From: Peribolospora baueri
Taxonomy: Eukaryota > Basidiomycota > Peribolosporomycetes > Peribolosporales > Peribolosporaceae
DNA: 64,000 nt
Assembly: GCA_029717555.1 (NCBI GenBank)
Contig: JAMDHS010000055.1
Coordinates: 1-64,000 of the forward strand
Direction: 5' to 3'
Shown here: piece after piece, positions 23,706 through 33,718 of the stretch
How positions within the stretch are numbered: the first letter of the stretch is position 1
Layout of the letters: each line of letters begins with the position of its first letter
Program-made: the position numbers and the translations under genes
Notes under the pieces: model-generated
The model's input: only the letters and a program-made list of their open reading frames with translations
Database searches by the model: none
What the model was told of the DNA's origin: nothing

Positions 23706-25247
23706 ATGCGCTTCCTTCTCGCTTTCCTCACCTGGGCCCTGCTTTTCGCCTCGTCGGCCGCACTGGTTGCTGCCGCCCCTCTCGAGACGACTCGCATGGC
23801 ATACTACGAACGGGACGGTGACCAGTGGCCCTTGTACGTCCTTCCCTCGCCTCGTTCGCTCTGCCAACTTCGACGTTGACACTCTGCGTGTGCACATCCG
23901 ATCCCCTCTAGGTCTAGTCTCTCGGCCGCCGCTCCGAACGCCTACGCTGTCGTGACCGTGACGGTCACCGACCATCCCGCTCACACTCACCTCCCGCGGC
24001 CACATCGTGCCGAGAAGGACGAGAGAAAGAAAAAACACGCCGCTGGACACCGCAATGACGACGCGGCCATGGCGTCCTCTGCCGCACCCTCCTCCTCGAC
24101 TTCCACTTCCACCACCGACTCTTTCGCCGGATACTACCGCGCAACGAACTGGATATGGCTCGTGCTCGCCGTCGCCATCCCTTTGGTCGCCTTTGCTGTC
24201 GCTGGCGGCATCTATCTCATCTATTACGCTTGCCAAGCAAGGAAGGGCAAGAAGAAGGCTGGAGAGATAACAGGGCCGGCTAGAGCGGAAGACGAGGAGC
24301 GTGGAGATGGGTTCGGAGGCATGGTCATGGTCGACAAGGTGCGCGTGGACGTAGACGATACCACCGCCGGCTCCTCGGTGGACAACAACTCGCAGCCCAA
24401 GTTTGTGGACGTCCGCCTCCACGATGACCACGATCACGCCGTCGCCGTCGTCGATCACACCAGCGCTAGCGCTCGATCATCTCTCCCGCGCGCTGGCCCG
24501 CACCCGCACGGGCCTCTACAGCAGTTGCAGAGCAGCAGGACCGGCACCGGCACCGGCACTGGCGGTGCGAATCCCTTGCCCTTGGCCTTGCCCGACCCTC
24601 TGGCTCTGCCGGCGTCGTCGTCTTCTTCTTATGGTGGCGTTAACGACGCGTCCAACACCTCGACCCATCGGGGCGTTGTCGAGTTCTGCCGGTCTGGGTC
24701 CTGTGCCTTTGCTCCGGAAGCCGCCCGGGACGACGACCACAATGACCCACCGGTACACGAGGCAGTGAACGAAGTCATCTATTTCGTCACGCCGCCCACC
24801 GACGTCAGCGACAGCGATCACCCATCACAACGCTCTTCGTCCCCTAGCGTCCGCTCCCAATCCTCTCACTCTGACCCTGACCCTTCTTCGATCGCCAAAG
24901 TGAAGAACAACGACAACGACGACGACGACGACGAGGACAACCCTCTCCGACCACCGCCTCTTCCCTTTCGCTCTCCTATTTTGGCCACCCCCCCCAAACC
25001 GGCCAGCCTGCTCGCCGATCCCATCGACCTCGCGGCCAGCGACGGCCGCTCCGTCGCGCGCCGTTCCCCCCTACAAGCTTTTCCATTGGAGTCGAGGATC
25101 GGAGCGATGAAAGAGAGGAGGAGGGTGAGGTCAAAGTCGACCGTGGCCGCCGGCCAGTCCCTCACCTGCCCCGACCATTGGCCGAGCTACGACCCCCGCC
25201 ACGACCCCCGCCATCCGCCCGGTCCACTCATCATGGCGCACGCCTGA
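23706..25247 (+). CDS. Secretory-pathway single-pass membrane protein with long acidic/serine-rich tail
   Basis: Exon 1 encodes a classic signal peptide (MRFLLAFLTWALLFASSAAL then VAAAP, with likely cleavage after an alanine). An intron at 23834-23911 leads to a single large exon ending at 25247. The mature protein has a short histidine- and serine-rich outer part, a membrane segment (NWIWLVLAVAIPLVAFAVAG then GIYLIYYA) and a basic stop-transfer stretch (CQARKGKKK). The cytosolic tail is about 330 residues with poly-D, poly-S and proline-rich parts and ends in MAHA. The total is about 490 residues. The layout suggests a plasma-membrane sensor or adaptor, which is inference. It lies in tandem with the previous membrane protein, but I see no sequence similarity outside the shared layout. 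Confidence 0.75.
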
Positions 25248-25311
25248 ACGTCCGTCCCGTCCCGTCCCGCTCCGAGGGAGGTAGGGAGGGAGCGCGGACA
25301 GCGGCGAAGCG

Positions 25312-25346
25312 ATCGTATCGTATCGTATCGTATCGTATCGTATCGC
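25312..25346. repeat. (TATCG)n pentanucleotide microsatellite
   Basis: About seven perfect copies of the pentamer, followed about 20 bp later by another partial copy. The same pentamer recurs at 49467-49490. Confidence 0.9.
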
Positions 25347-26041
25347 CCCCAGGTTGTATCGTATTTTCTTCGTGCAATCGAAACGCCAACCTCTGTCACA
25401 CGACACGAACACGACGCGACGCGATGCACTGCGTCGACCATATCTCCTCACAGTTCGTCGTCCCCGATTCCTAACCCTCTTCCCACCGTCCCCTTGTCTT
25501 GCCCGGCTCGGCTCCTCCAGGCAACGGCCAATGACCCCTTTGACGATCGCGATGCCGATATACCGACGCGCATGCCCAACGCCGACCGACGAGGACAGGG
25601 AGCCCCGAGTGGAGGCGGGTGAGAGAAAGGGAACATGGACAGGAGGCCCCGGACTTGTCAGCGTCGGGGGATCCGCGGGGGCATGGGGCATGGCTCGAGT
25701 TGAATCTAGTGCACAAGTCACGGAAAGCAGCCAATACGTAGTGATGGTATGGATCGGACGTCACAGTGCACGACCTTTTTCGATTGGGCACGCAGAAGGA
25801 CGCAGAACGCCAAGGACATTTTCTGAGCGTTTTTTTTTCGCCCAAAGGTCGAGCTCGAGCTTGGAGACCAAGCCCATGCATTCCCATGCGCGAACACTCG
25901 GAAGCTGGCCAGTTGGACCAGTCTCGCCCGTCGACACAGAGCACGGGTTCAATATCGAATCATACAAGGTCGGAGCTGCCAGCTACCGTAAATGGGGCGT
26001 GAGAGAAGACCTCGAAGGTACTGGAAAAGTGCGTATATCCG

Positions 26042-26066
26042 CCCCCCCCCCCCCCCCCCCCCCCCC
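26042..26066. repeat. Poly-C homopolymer (25 nt)
   Basis: An uninterrupted run of 25 C, about 75 bp beyond the Ku80 stop codon; in the Ku80 transcript orientation it is poly-G. Confidence 0.9.
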
Positions 26067-26140
26067 GCTCAGGGCGGCCCCGTAGTCGTAGTCCTCGGCC
26101 TAACAGTGACCCGTCCGAATGCGCGAGATCGATGATCTCT

Positions 26141-29100
26141 TCATCCCTCCTCATCTGTCTCGCTCTCCGCGTCCTCAGCCTTGAACTTGCTAGTGGATGG
26201 AGGCGGAGCACCACGTGTTTGGGCGTCGCTCAATGGCGTGCCGGTCGTTGGCCGTTCTTCCACCTTGACCTTCTTCGGACTTTGCGTATCTCTGCTGGAT
26301 TCCAGCTCGGATTCAGGCTGAGGCTTGGACCAGGCTGGTACAGGGTCCCCGTCCTTGTCCCTCCAGTCCTTGGCTTGGCCCTCGGACGGGGACGCGGCTG
26401 CCGCGGCGCCGTCGGTTCCCTCTTCGTCCCACCCCTTGCCTAGTAGTTCGTCCAAATCGATCGTCTGCGGCTGCTCCTGCTCCCCCACCCTCCCACGCTT
26501 CTTGTTGAAAGGCGTCCTGCTTGGTACCTTCTTGATATCGAACGCCTGGATGGCCGCCTCGCGAAAGGGCTTGGATCGCTCTAGCACAGAAGCGGGCGGA
26601 TGGAAGTACTTGACAAGCTCTTCGTGTGGTTTGGGGATCGGCCCGGTCGGGTGGGCCGAGCGCCAGAAGATGCCCTCTTTTTGTCGGTGGATGTTGGGGT
26701 TGAGCGAGTCGCGCTTGTCGAACCAGGGTACGCGGTTGCTGTGACGACGGCAAGAAAAAACGGGAGCGGTTCAGCCTGGCCCGTCAAGCCGGGCGCGAGA
26801 AACCTCGCCGCGATTCTCTGAGGAAGCCAGGCCTCGTGCACGCACCCTTCGTCGTCACTCCCTCCCTCCTGCATCAGATCCATCGCATCGACAAACTCGT
26901 CCATCTTCTCTTGTTGCTCGGCGGTGGGCAGATTCCGATGCCCTGAGAGCTCCTTGCCACTCGTCGTGACCAGCCGGGTGAGGGAGGGAAAGTCGTACCT
27001 TCGGACGTCTTCTGCGAACGGCACCTACAAGACGAGATGAGCCGACCGATACGGTCGGGTGAGCAGACCGGACGTAATAGCAGTTGCGATAGGAGCCGAC
27101 TCACTTGGGCGAAGTAGAACATTTCTCTTTCCTCTTCCACGACCGGATAGAGCATCCCGATCTGCGTGCGTCGATTTTGAGGGACAGCGAAAAGGAGAAC
27201 GGGGGTTACTCAGGATTTCGCCTTGGGAGGCGAACGCGGCGAAAGGTGAAAGAAGACGTTCCGGGCTCACCTTTGGATCCGCTCCATCCTTGTACACGTA
27301 GCGCGCAAGAGCGATGGTATGGCGCCGGTGAAGAGCGCGTATGAGGCTGGACAGGACCACTTGAGCCTTGGAATTTCCCGGGTCGGCATGAACGTACGAG
27401 ACGTCGCCCATGAGCAGCGGTCTGTCGAACTTGCGCGACGCAAGATGACGAGCGCGGTGGGGATATCGACGTACAAGAGAAAACGCATCGTTGTGAGCCG
27501 AAGTGCCATTTGAACTTCGAAGCGACTAGCTCACCTTGGCCATATGAAAAAAGGCGACAATCTCCAGCCCCTTCCTGGTCTCCAATCCTGGCATGAGCTC
27601 CTCATCGACGGGCACGAGTGTGGCGCCGAGCTTATAAGCCTTCTCGAGCTTCTCGTTCATCTCGTCCACGATGTGCTCCTCCGCTTGCGGCTCTTGTGGC
27701 CGCTTCTTCGGTGAGCTGTCCGGAGAACTGCCAGTGCGCTGAGTCCAAGTTTGAGTCAAGGATGGACCGGCCGCGGTGCCGTCGAGCCAGTAATGCTCTA
27801 CTTTGCGGTTCACCACGCCCGTCAGGCGGTCTTGCTGCGACGAGGAGACGGCGCCTGCCTTCAATACGGGTTCCTCCTTCTCCACCTCGTTTTCGTAAGG
27901 CTCGTCATCACCATCTAGCGCTGCGGTCCCAGCCGCACGCAGGGCCTGACTATAGCTAATCTTTTCCCTCGCAGCCCTCCCACCGCGGCTGCTTAGGGCG
28001 CTAACCTTTTTTGCCTGTTCCGGCCGAGCGAGCATCGTGAGCTTGGCCATGGATACGTACGTCTCGAAGCTGGCCTCTGGGAATTTCTCCGGGTCGCCAA
28101 AGCAGAGGACGAGGTTGTTCTTCGCGCTGTGCACCTGTTTGACTTGCGGCAGACGCGCAATGGAGATCGCTTCGCTGAAGGTGGCGTACACGGAGGGAGG
28201 GTCTTCAGGCATTGCGCAAACAAATTGTCGGAAGAAATCCTCGTTTTGGCGCTGTAGGAAAGGCAACCAGGTCATGAGGTAAGCGCACAGCGCGTGCCGT
28301 GGATGTTGTTCGAAAGCCAGAAAAGCATTGTTGCTCACCTTCGTATTTGATTTGCCCTTCTCCTTGACTCCTAGCTCTTCGTCGTCAAAATCCACGCCTC
28401 TATCGACGAGAAGGAGGAAGAGGGCAAATAGACACTCAACGTGAATGTGAATGTCGATGCGGTCCCATAAAATCGTCTCCAGAAAGATGGACATACATGA
28501 TGCGAATGCCGATGTGATTCTCCGCGGCTTTGCCAGAGATGGATTCCCACTCGTCCATGATGAGCGGCGTCTCGCCGTCTGTCAAGAGGACGATACTCCT
28601 TTTCCAAGTCGTCTCGGTGATCTTTTTTGGTCCCAACTCGTTGCTAATGTGCGTTATAGCCACTACCAGGGCGTCGAGGGCTAGACAAAAGGGCGATTGA
28701 AAAAAGTGTCGGCAGCGAGTAGCGGCGCGCTAGCGACACTGCCCTTGAATGAGGCCGGCAGGTACGGTGAACAAGACTCACCGTCGCCTCCTTGCGCGCC
28801 GCCGTCTACCTGGCCTTTTTCGGTAGGCTTGACCGTTCTTAGCTTGTCCAGCGTGGTGATATCCGCTTGTTGAAACCCGGAGAGCTCGAAAATACCTTCG
28901 TACCCGCCTGAAGTCTTGTTCACGTCATTCTTCGTCTCTGTCACGAAGAAATCGGAGCCGTTGAATGAGCGGGTGCCAATCGCAGCACGCCAAAATATGA
29001 GAGCATCCATACAGCACGCACTCTTTGCACCGTAAAGAAGGATGTTGACCTTGTCGGTCTTGAGCCCCCGAAGGATCTACGGCGGAGATAAAAGTAGGTC

Positions 29101-29523
29101 GAGCGAGGTGGCAGTGGCAGGCCATCGCCACCAGATGCTCCCCGTGAACGACGTCGTCCTTCGGGCACGCACGTCCAATGAGGCACGCCCGCTCACCTTC
29201 TCCTGCATTTTGCGCTCCACATACTCTTTCATCCAATCCAGGTTAGTGATCTCCCGCTTCCCATCGACATGCTCGCCTGTGACCGGATCGATCATCAGGT
29301 CATCCACCGTCCTCGTCCTGGCCAGGGACGGTGAGACGTCGATGACATACGAAGTGAGCTCGTACTGCCGTCGCGTCGGATGGGATGGAAGAGGGAGAAC
29401 GAAGGGATGTGCGCGTTATGAGTGAGATGTCGCTGAGGACCATGTCCTGTGCACGCTTGCTGGTTACACGCCGTAGATGGGTATGATCGGATCACTGCTC
29501 ACCCCGCCTCGCTTCGAACCCAT
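26141..29523 (-). CDS. KU80: Ku80 (XRCC5 homologue), DNA end-binding subunit
   Basis: A multi-exon minus-strand gene starts at the ATG 29521-29523. The first exon encodes MGSKRGG and joins across an intron to YELTSYVIDVSPSLARTRTV, the start of the von Willebrand A domain with its D-x-S-x-S motif. Blocks in order are MKEYVERKMQEK, GLKTDKVNILLYGAK, YEGIFELSGFQQADITTLDK, SIVLLTDGETPL, PQEPQAEEHIVDEM and GLEIVAFFHMAK. The Ku core reads LMGDVSYVHADPGNSKAQV, LSSLIRALHRRHTIALARYV, KDGADPKIGMLYPVVEEE and VPFAEDVRRYDFPSLTRLV. SGKELSGHRNLP and FVDAMDL follow. The C-terminus is acidic and lysine-rich and ends DAESETDEEG. With Ku70, Ku80 forms the ring that binds broken DNA ends for non-homologous end joining, and in fungi it also protects telomeres. 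The LPFAEDVR-type motif and the HRNLP block favour Ku80 over Ku70. No large DNA-PKcs-binding tail is seen, as expected in fungi. Confidence 0.93.
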
Positions 29524-30879
29524 CTTGACGCTCGGCTTGGAGGAGCGGGCCGGGTCAGACGGACGCTGGACAGATCGCGACAGTGGCAGTCAAAGTCGCT
29601 ATCGGGACTGTGAAGGCAAGCGGACGCTGTCAATGGCCGAAGAGAGCCGGCTGCTTGCCCCCGCTCGTCGATCGATCCGGTAAATGACTGTCGCGCTCAT
29701 TTGCGCGCCTCCGATCGAGTTTGCTGCGGCGCACCACGTCCTGAGCTATCAACCCTTCAAACAATCAATCAATCAATCAATCAATCAAGCAGCTATATCG
29801 CCACTAAGGACTTGCCAACGTCCTGAACCAATCGAGTCCCGCCGATCCAGGGCTAGGCACACAGCTGGTTCGATAAACAAGATGTGCTCGAACGCATCAA
29901 GGAGCTTGCGAAGGAACATGCTGCTCAGACGGCCTCACAAGGGACCAGCAGTGGAAGCTGGTGCTGCTTCTTTTTAGTTTTGTGGTCACCCTCTTTTGAG
30001 GGGGGGGTGTCACCTTGGCCGCGATTTCCCCTTTGACGGGGGGGTGTCACCCCCTCGATTTCCTCTTTGACGGGGGTGTCACCTTCGCCGCGATTTCCCC
30101 TTTGAAAGTCACCCTCGAGCACAGCAAAAACCCGGCCAAATGGAACAAATTTCCCGGCGGAGAAGATGAGCAACCCGTGCCACCAGAACTGGCCTTGAAG
30201 CAAAGAAAACCAAAATCCAACAATTGGTACATCATTATTGCTACGGTAGCGCCATCGGCCAACTCGAGCTCGCCCCGGGTGAGCCAGCCCTCGTCTCTGG
30301 CCCCCTTCGCAGGTGTCTGAGCGGGGCAAACGGGGGTTCGAGATCAGATGACTAAGCAGATGACTAGCACGTGGACAAGATGAGCGTAAGCAGAGAAAAA
30401 ATGTCGACGTCCCCTCAGTTGTGCCTCCCCAGCCAGACGCACGCCAGCGTCGCCGCCTCCGGTCAAGACGGTAGCGAGGGCGAGAGTGCAACTGAACCGC
30501 AGGATACTTGTGAGGGTCACCATCGCCGCCGACCTGTCATCGGAGCCAGCCATTTGAGCCACGGTGGAAAATAGTGGTGTAATCTACGGCATCACGGATC
30601 TATTATAACTATGTACAATGATTACAACTCATCCGGCGCTTTTCTGAGCCATCATCGATCGTGGACCTCTAGCACGTCGCTCGGAGCACCGAAACAAACC
30701 TTGTTGGTCACGTCGGTGTGCGGGCGTGCTGGCACAGACAGTCCTCTACGGGGCGTGCGTGGTCGCTCAGGAAAAAAGAAGGGCAAAAGGAAGAGCTGAG
30801 GGAGAGGGCGACAGAAAGGAAGGGTTGGTCGGAGTGGCTATGCGCACGTCGATAGCGAGCGCATTCGATGAACGTGTCG
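29524..30879. other. Intergenic region upstream of Ku80
   Basis: About 1.36 kb with no supportable gene. It contains an AATC run (29762-29788) and a G-rich tandem repeat (29994-30110). A plus-strand open frame across the repeat is mostly repeat translation. Confidence 0.5.
29994..30110. repeat. G-rich tandem repeat, about 37-bp unit
   Basis: Three copies plus a partial fourth of a unit close to TTTGACGGGGGGGTGTCACC followed by a GCGATTTCCCC-like half. Copies differ by a few substitutions and a small deletion in the middle copy. Each carries a run of 5-8 G. Confidence 0.85.
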
Positions 30880-31227
30880 TGAGAGCGGCTCACGCTCACC
30901 GAAGCACTCAAGCTCAAACCTGCCGCCGCGCCGGCGACCTTGCCGATCGTCCCTCGAACCGAGCCGTCTGTCCAAGTCGCCAGAAGGGCGGCCTGGGAGG
31001 CGGCGAGCAGGGCGCCAAGGAAGAGCGCTAAGCCAGTCTAAGACGCGTTTCGTCGCCCTTTGGTTGCCAGGGTTAGCTCGGGAGTGGCGCACGATGAAGA
31101 GGCGGACGATGGATAGCGAGGCGGTGAGGAGGAAGAGGGCGTCGGGGAGGATTTGAAGAATGCTGTTCTCGAACCGGATCGTAAAGTCGAACCTACACGC
31201 CGAAGTGGGGCCAATGGCAACGTCGTT
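30880..31227 (-). pseudogene. ABCC transporter fragment: TMD0 region only
   Basis: On the minus strand the sequence reads NDVAIGPTSACRFDFTIRFE, then NSILQILPDALFLLTASLSI and VRLFI. This fits the first transmembrane stretch of TMD0 in fungal ABCC transporters, whose usual pattern is 'FDFTLLFE..ILSILPS.LFLLL'. A GT..AG gap of about 57 bp, with a CTAAC branch-like site, leads to LALFLGALLAASQAALLATW, the next membrane segment. Beyond about 30880 the similarity fades, and no TMD1 or NBD follows toward Ku80. A stop codon lies in frame just upstream of NDVAIG, so no start is evident. I read this as a truncated relic. An alternative is a short gene of which I misjudge the ends. Confidence 0.58.
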
Positions 31228-31675
31228 CTCGTGTCAGCCTGTCTCGCGTCCTTCGCCACCATCGACGATGTCTTGTGCTCGTTTGTAGGCCCTGGCCCTC
31301 TCTTTCCTCTCTTCTATTGTTCTCAGACGGTGAATGGTGACGACGCGGCTGACTGGACACCCACGATGGGCAGCTCACACATCCGACGGGTTCATCGACG
31401 GACTATATATAATATGGGCGGGCCATGGCTCCGTTATTGCAATTCAGACGACCAGTCAAGGTCGACCTCCCTTCGTCGTTTCCCGCTGTCGTCTCCTCGC
31501 TCACCACACAACACACCCTCACTCGACGCTTCTTCGGCGTACGTTTTAACGTCTTTTGTCCGAGCGCTTCGGCACCTCTCCACCCGAAATGGCGTCGCTC
31601 TGTAAAAGGTCCCCTTCCTGGTCACTCCATCCTTCCTTCTGTTCCTCCATCCACCCGCCAAAACCGACGCCGCTA
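31228..31675. promoter_or_regulatory. Probable promoter region of the unknown gene at 31676
   Basis: It contains an AT-rich TATATATAATATGGG stretch at about 31405-31420, about 260 bp upstream of the start codon, which could serve as a TATA-like element. Nothing else is recognisable. Confidence 0.35.
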
Positions 31676-32720
31676 ATGGTTGAGGAGAAAAATGGCAAGG
31701 ACGAGAGCAGCGACGTGAGGCCTTTGTTCTCTATCTTCACGTCTTCAACGTCTCTCTGGCCTTCTTCCCTTTTTCACTGACGAAGCTTCTGTCGAATCTT
31801 GCCCCTCCCGGCGCCTTTTCATCGCCGTACTGCCCATTTTCTCGTCTATCTCATCATCCTTCCCTCCGTCTCCTATTCTGCTTCGAATTAGACTATAGCA
31901 AGAAAACTCAAGAGAAAGGCTTCCAACATCTTCGAAGCGCTTCGCGTAAGTCGCCTCTGCCCTTTTGCGCATTCCCGCTCCTTTCTTTAGCCCAAAGGCC
32001 TCGTCCTTTCTGTCGTATCGTTATTTCTGACCATGCATGCGTACCGCGCACTTCCTTCCTTCCCATCTTCTTTTTCTCCCGTACAGGATAATAAACTGAA
32101 GCGTCGTTTCCGTGGGGCACGGGACAAACCCACTTCCTCTAACGTGAACAAGCTCATCCTCACACTCGAGAGAGGTTTCAACATTGACTTAAGGTCGAGC
32201 TGGATGGTGTAAGCATATTTCGTTGTTGCGACCAGGACCCCTTTTGGATGCTAGTTTGAATGACAGCTCATTTGGCTTCGCTTTACGCAGATTTGTGATC
32301 GAGCTCGATGACGCCGCTGTCGCCGAGCGCATCGATCATGGGCCTTTCCCTGACCGTGCTGCTTTGAAGCAGCACATCATCAACTTGATAATGACCGACG
32401 CCGGCAAGGGCGTCCAACATCTTTTCGACTTGGCGTTCCTCACGGAGTCGGTTCGGGATATGCTACACATAGGGAAATCCCTCCACGTCTGCATGCCCGA
32501 GTGCCGCTGGCTAAGGACACATCGTGCTTCGCCAGGTAATTAACAACACCCGCTCCCACTCGGACCAATGTTGAATGCAATGCTAAATACCCTACTTTTT
32601 TTTTCTCTAACAGGATGTAATGCTGGTTGTCACACCAAGTTATTCACTTGGCACGGCATTCGTATGCTGGACGGCGGGCGGCCGATTATAGAGCGGTATT
32701 TGGAGGGTGACCACTGGTGA
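31676..32720 (+). CDS. Unknown protein with C-terminal Cys/His cluster
   Basis: Five exons join in phase to give about 195 residues. Exon 1 starts with MVEEKNGKDESSD and stops at a GTGAGG donor. Exon 2 reads TIARKLKRKASNIFEALR. Exon 3 reads DNKLKRRFRGARDKPTSSNV then NKLILTLERGFNIDL. Exon 4 contains FVIELDDAAVAERI, ALKQHIINLIMTDAGKGVQH and DMLHIGKSLHVCMPECRWL. Exon 5 contains CNAGCHTKLFTWHGIRMLDG and ends at the TGA 32718-32720. The spacing C-x3-C, then C-x3-C-H, could bind a metal, which is inference. The basic region of exons 2-3 could bind nucleic acid or act as a nuclear signal. I do not recognise a family. The consistent splice phases argue for a real gene. The GG/GTAAGC donor at exon 3 was chosen because the alternative donor gives a stop. 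Confidence 0.6.
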
Positions 32721-33718
32721 CCTCTGTGTCCTCCGTGCCTCTTCCCCTTCCCGTTAGTCAGCTGCTTTCCTGTGATTTGGACTATTGACTTGAGAGGATA
32801 ACGTTGTATGTAATTATCAGGAAGGAGCGTGGGCGCAATGGTAATACACAGGGATCTGGGGCGCAGTCGGATCAAATCCCACGGTATGGCCACCGTCTGT
32901 GGCGAGATTGTATGTGAAATCACCTGTCTTTGAGTGCAAAAGAACGCGCCTGACTCGTTGTGATTGCGATAAGGGAGTGCACAGTTACGATAAGGGAGGA
33001 AGGAGCTTTCCTATCTAACTCCTTCTCCTCCTCCTCCTTGTTATCAGACGCGTTATCAGACGATTGTTCACTCCCTTATCGCAATCACAACGAGTCAGGA
33101 GCGTTCTTTTGCAGCAGAGGTTATTCTAAATAATATAAAATGATCGTTGGTTTTTTTTGAGTTCGGATCGTTTTCGTGGGAATTTGGCCCGACTGCGCCC
33201 CAGACCTCTATGTACAAGTGCATGGATGATGGTTTTTCCTACTTCCTTTTCCGGTAGTAAGTGTTACCCCTCCCTCCGCGCCCCGCGCGCGCGCGTACGG
33301 TGCACCCTTCCCTTCCACCCAAATGTGGCGATTGGTCATGGTGGCTTCCGCACGACGCGTCTCTATGGCCGGTCCACTTCACTCTTACGTGCGAATCTCG
33401 ATCCCGTGGTCTGTGTCTTCGGGTTAAACAGTCACCCCTCGTACACCGGCAGATGGCTTCGCCGACGTTCCGATCTCGACCGGCTCACAGGCCCCGGTTT
33501 TTCCAGTTATGTCGTCGTCATCTTCCCTTTGCCATTTCGGGGGTCAAAATATCCACCGGGTGGACTTCCCGGTGACTGAGCATTCCTGACGCGAGCGAGA
33601 CATATAACCACGATATATGAACGAGCGTCGTGCAGAGGCTCCATCCGCCTTCTCCTCGCGCCCCATTCTTGTCTCAGCGTTTCTCTCACCACTCTCATCA
33701 GTCGACTGAAGAAGTATC
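32721..33718. other. Intergenic region carrying a MITE, upstream of the P450
   Basis: About 1 kb between two plus-strand genes. It holds the MITE at 32935-33113 and a tRNA-like A/B-box remnant at about 32823-32892. The remaining 600 bp before the P450 start show nothing recognisable apart from an alternating GC run near 33286. Confidence 0.55.
32935..33113. mobile_element. MITE-like element with 45-bp terminal inverted repeats
   Basis: The left end (32935-32979) begins TGCAAAAGAACGCGCCTGAC and the right end (33069-33113) is its reverse complement over 45 bases with one mismatch (GCGCC against GCTCC). The 89-bp middle has no coding sequence but repeats shorter pieces of the ends (GATAAGGGAG) and a tandem GTTATCAGACG pair. 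The total is 179 bp, so the element is non-autonomous. I see no clear target-site duplication in the flanks (TTTGAG on the left, GCAGAGG on the right), so the superfamily cannot be named. The near-perfect arms suggest a recent insertion. Confidence 0.85.

Larger units (their letters stand above)
25248..26140. other. Intergenic region before the Ku80 3' end
   Basis: About 890 bp between convergent genes. It contains a TATCG pentamer array (25312-25346) and a 25-nt poly-C run (26042-26066), and no supportable gene. Confidence 0.55.

Noticed and set aside
29762-29788. AATC repeats as a possible CRISPR-like or telomeric array
   Set aside because: A plain tetranucleotide microsatellite with no spacers; it also does not match known telomere repeats.
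30015-30320. Plus-strand open frame of about 100 codons
   Set aside because: Its first third is the G-rich tandem repeat, and the rest has no start context or recognisable content.
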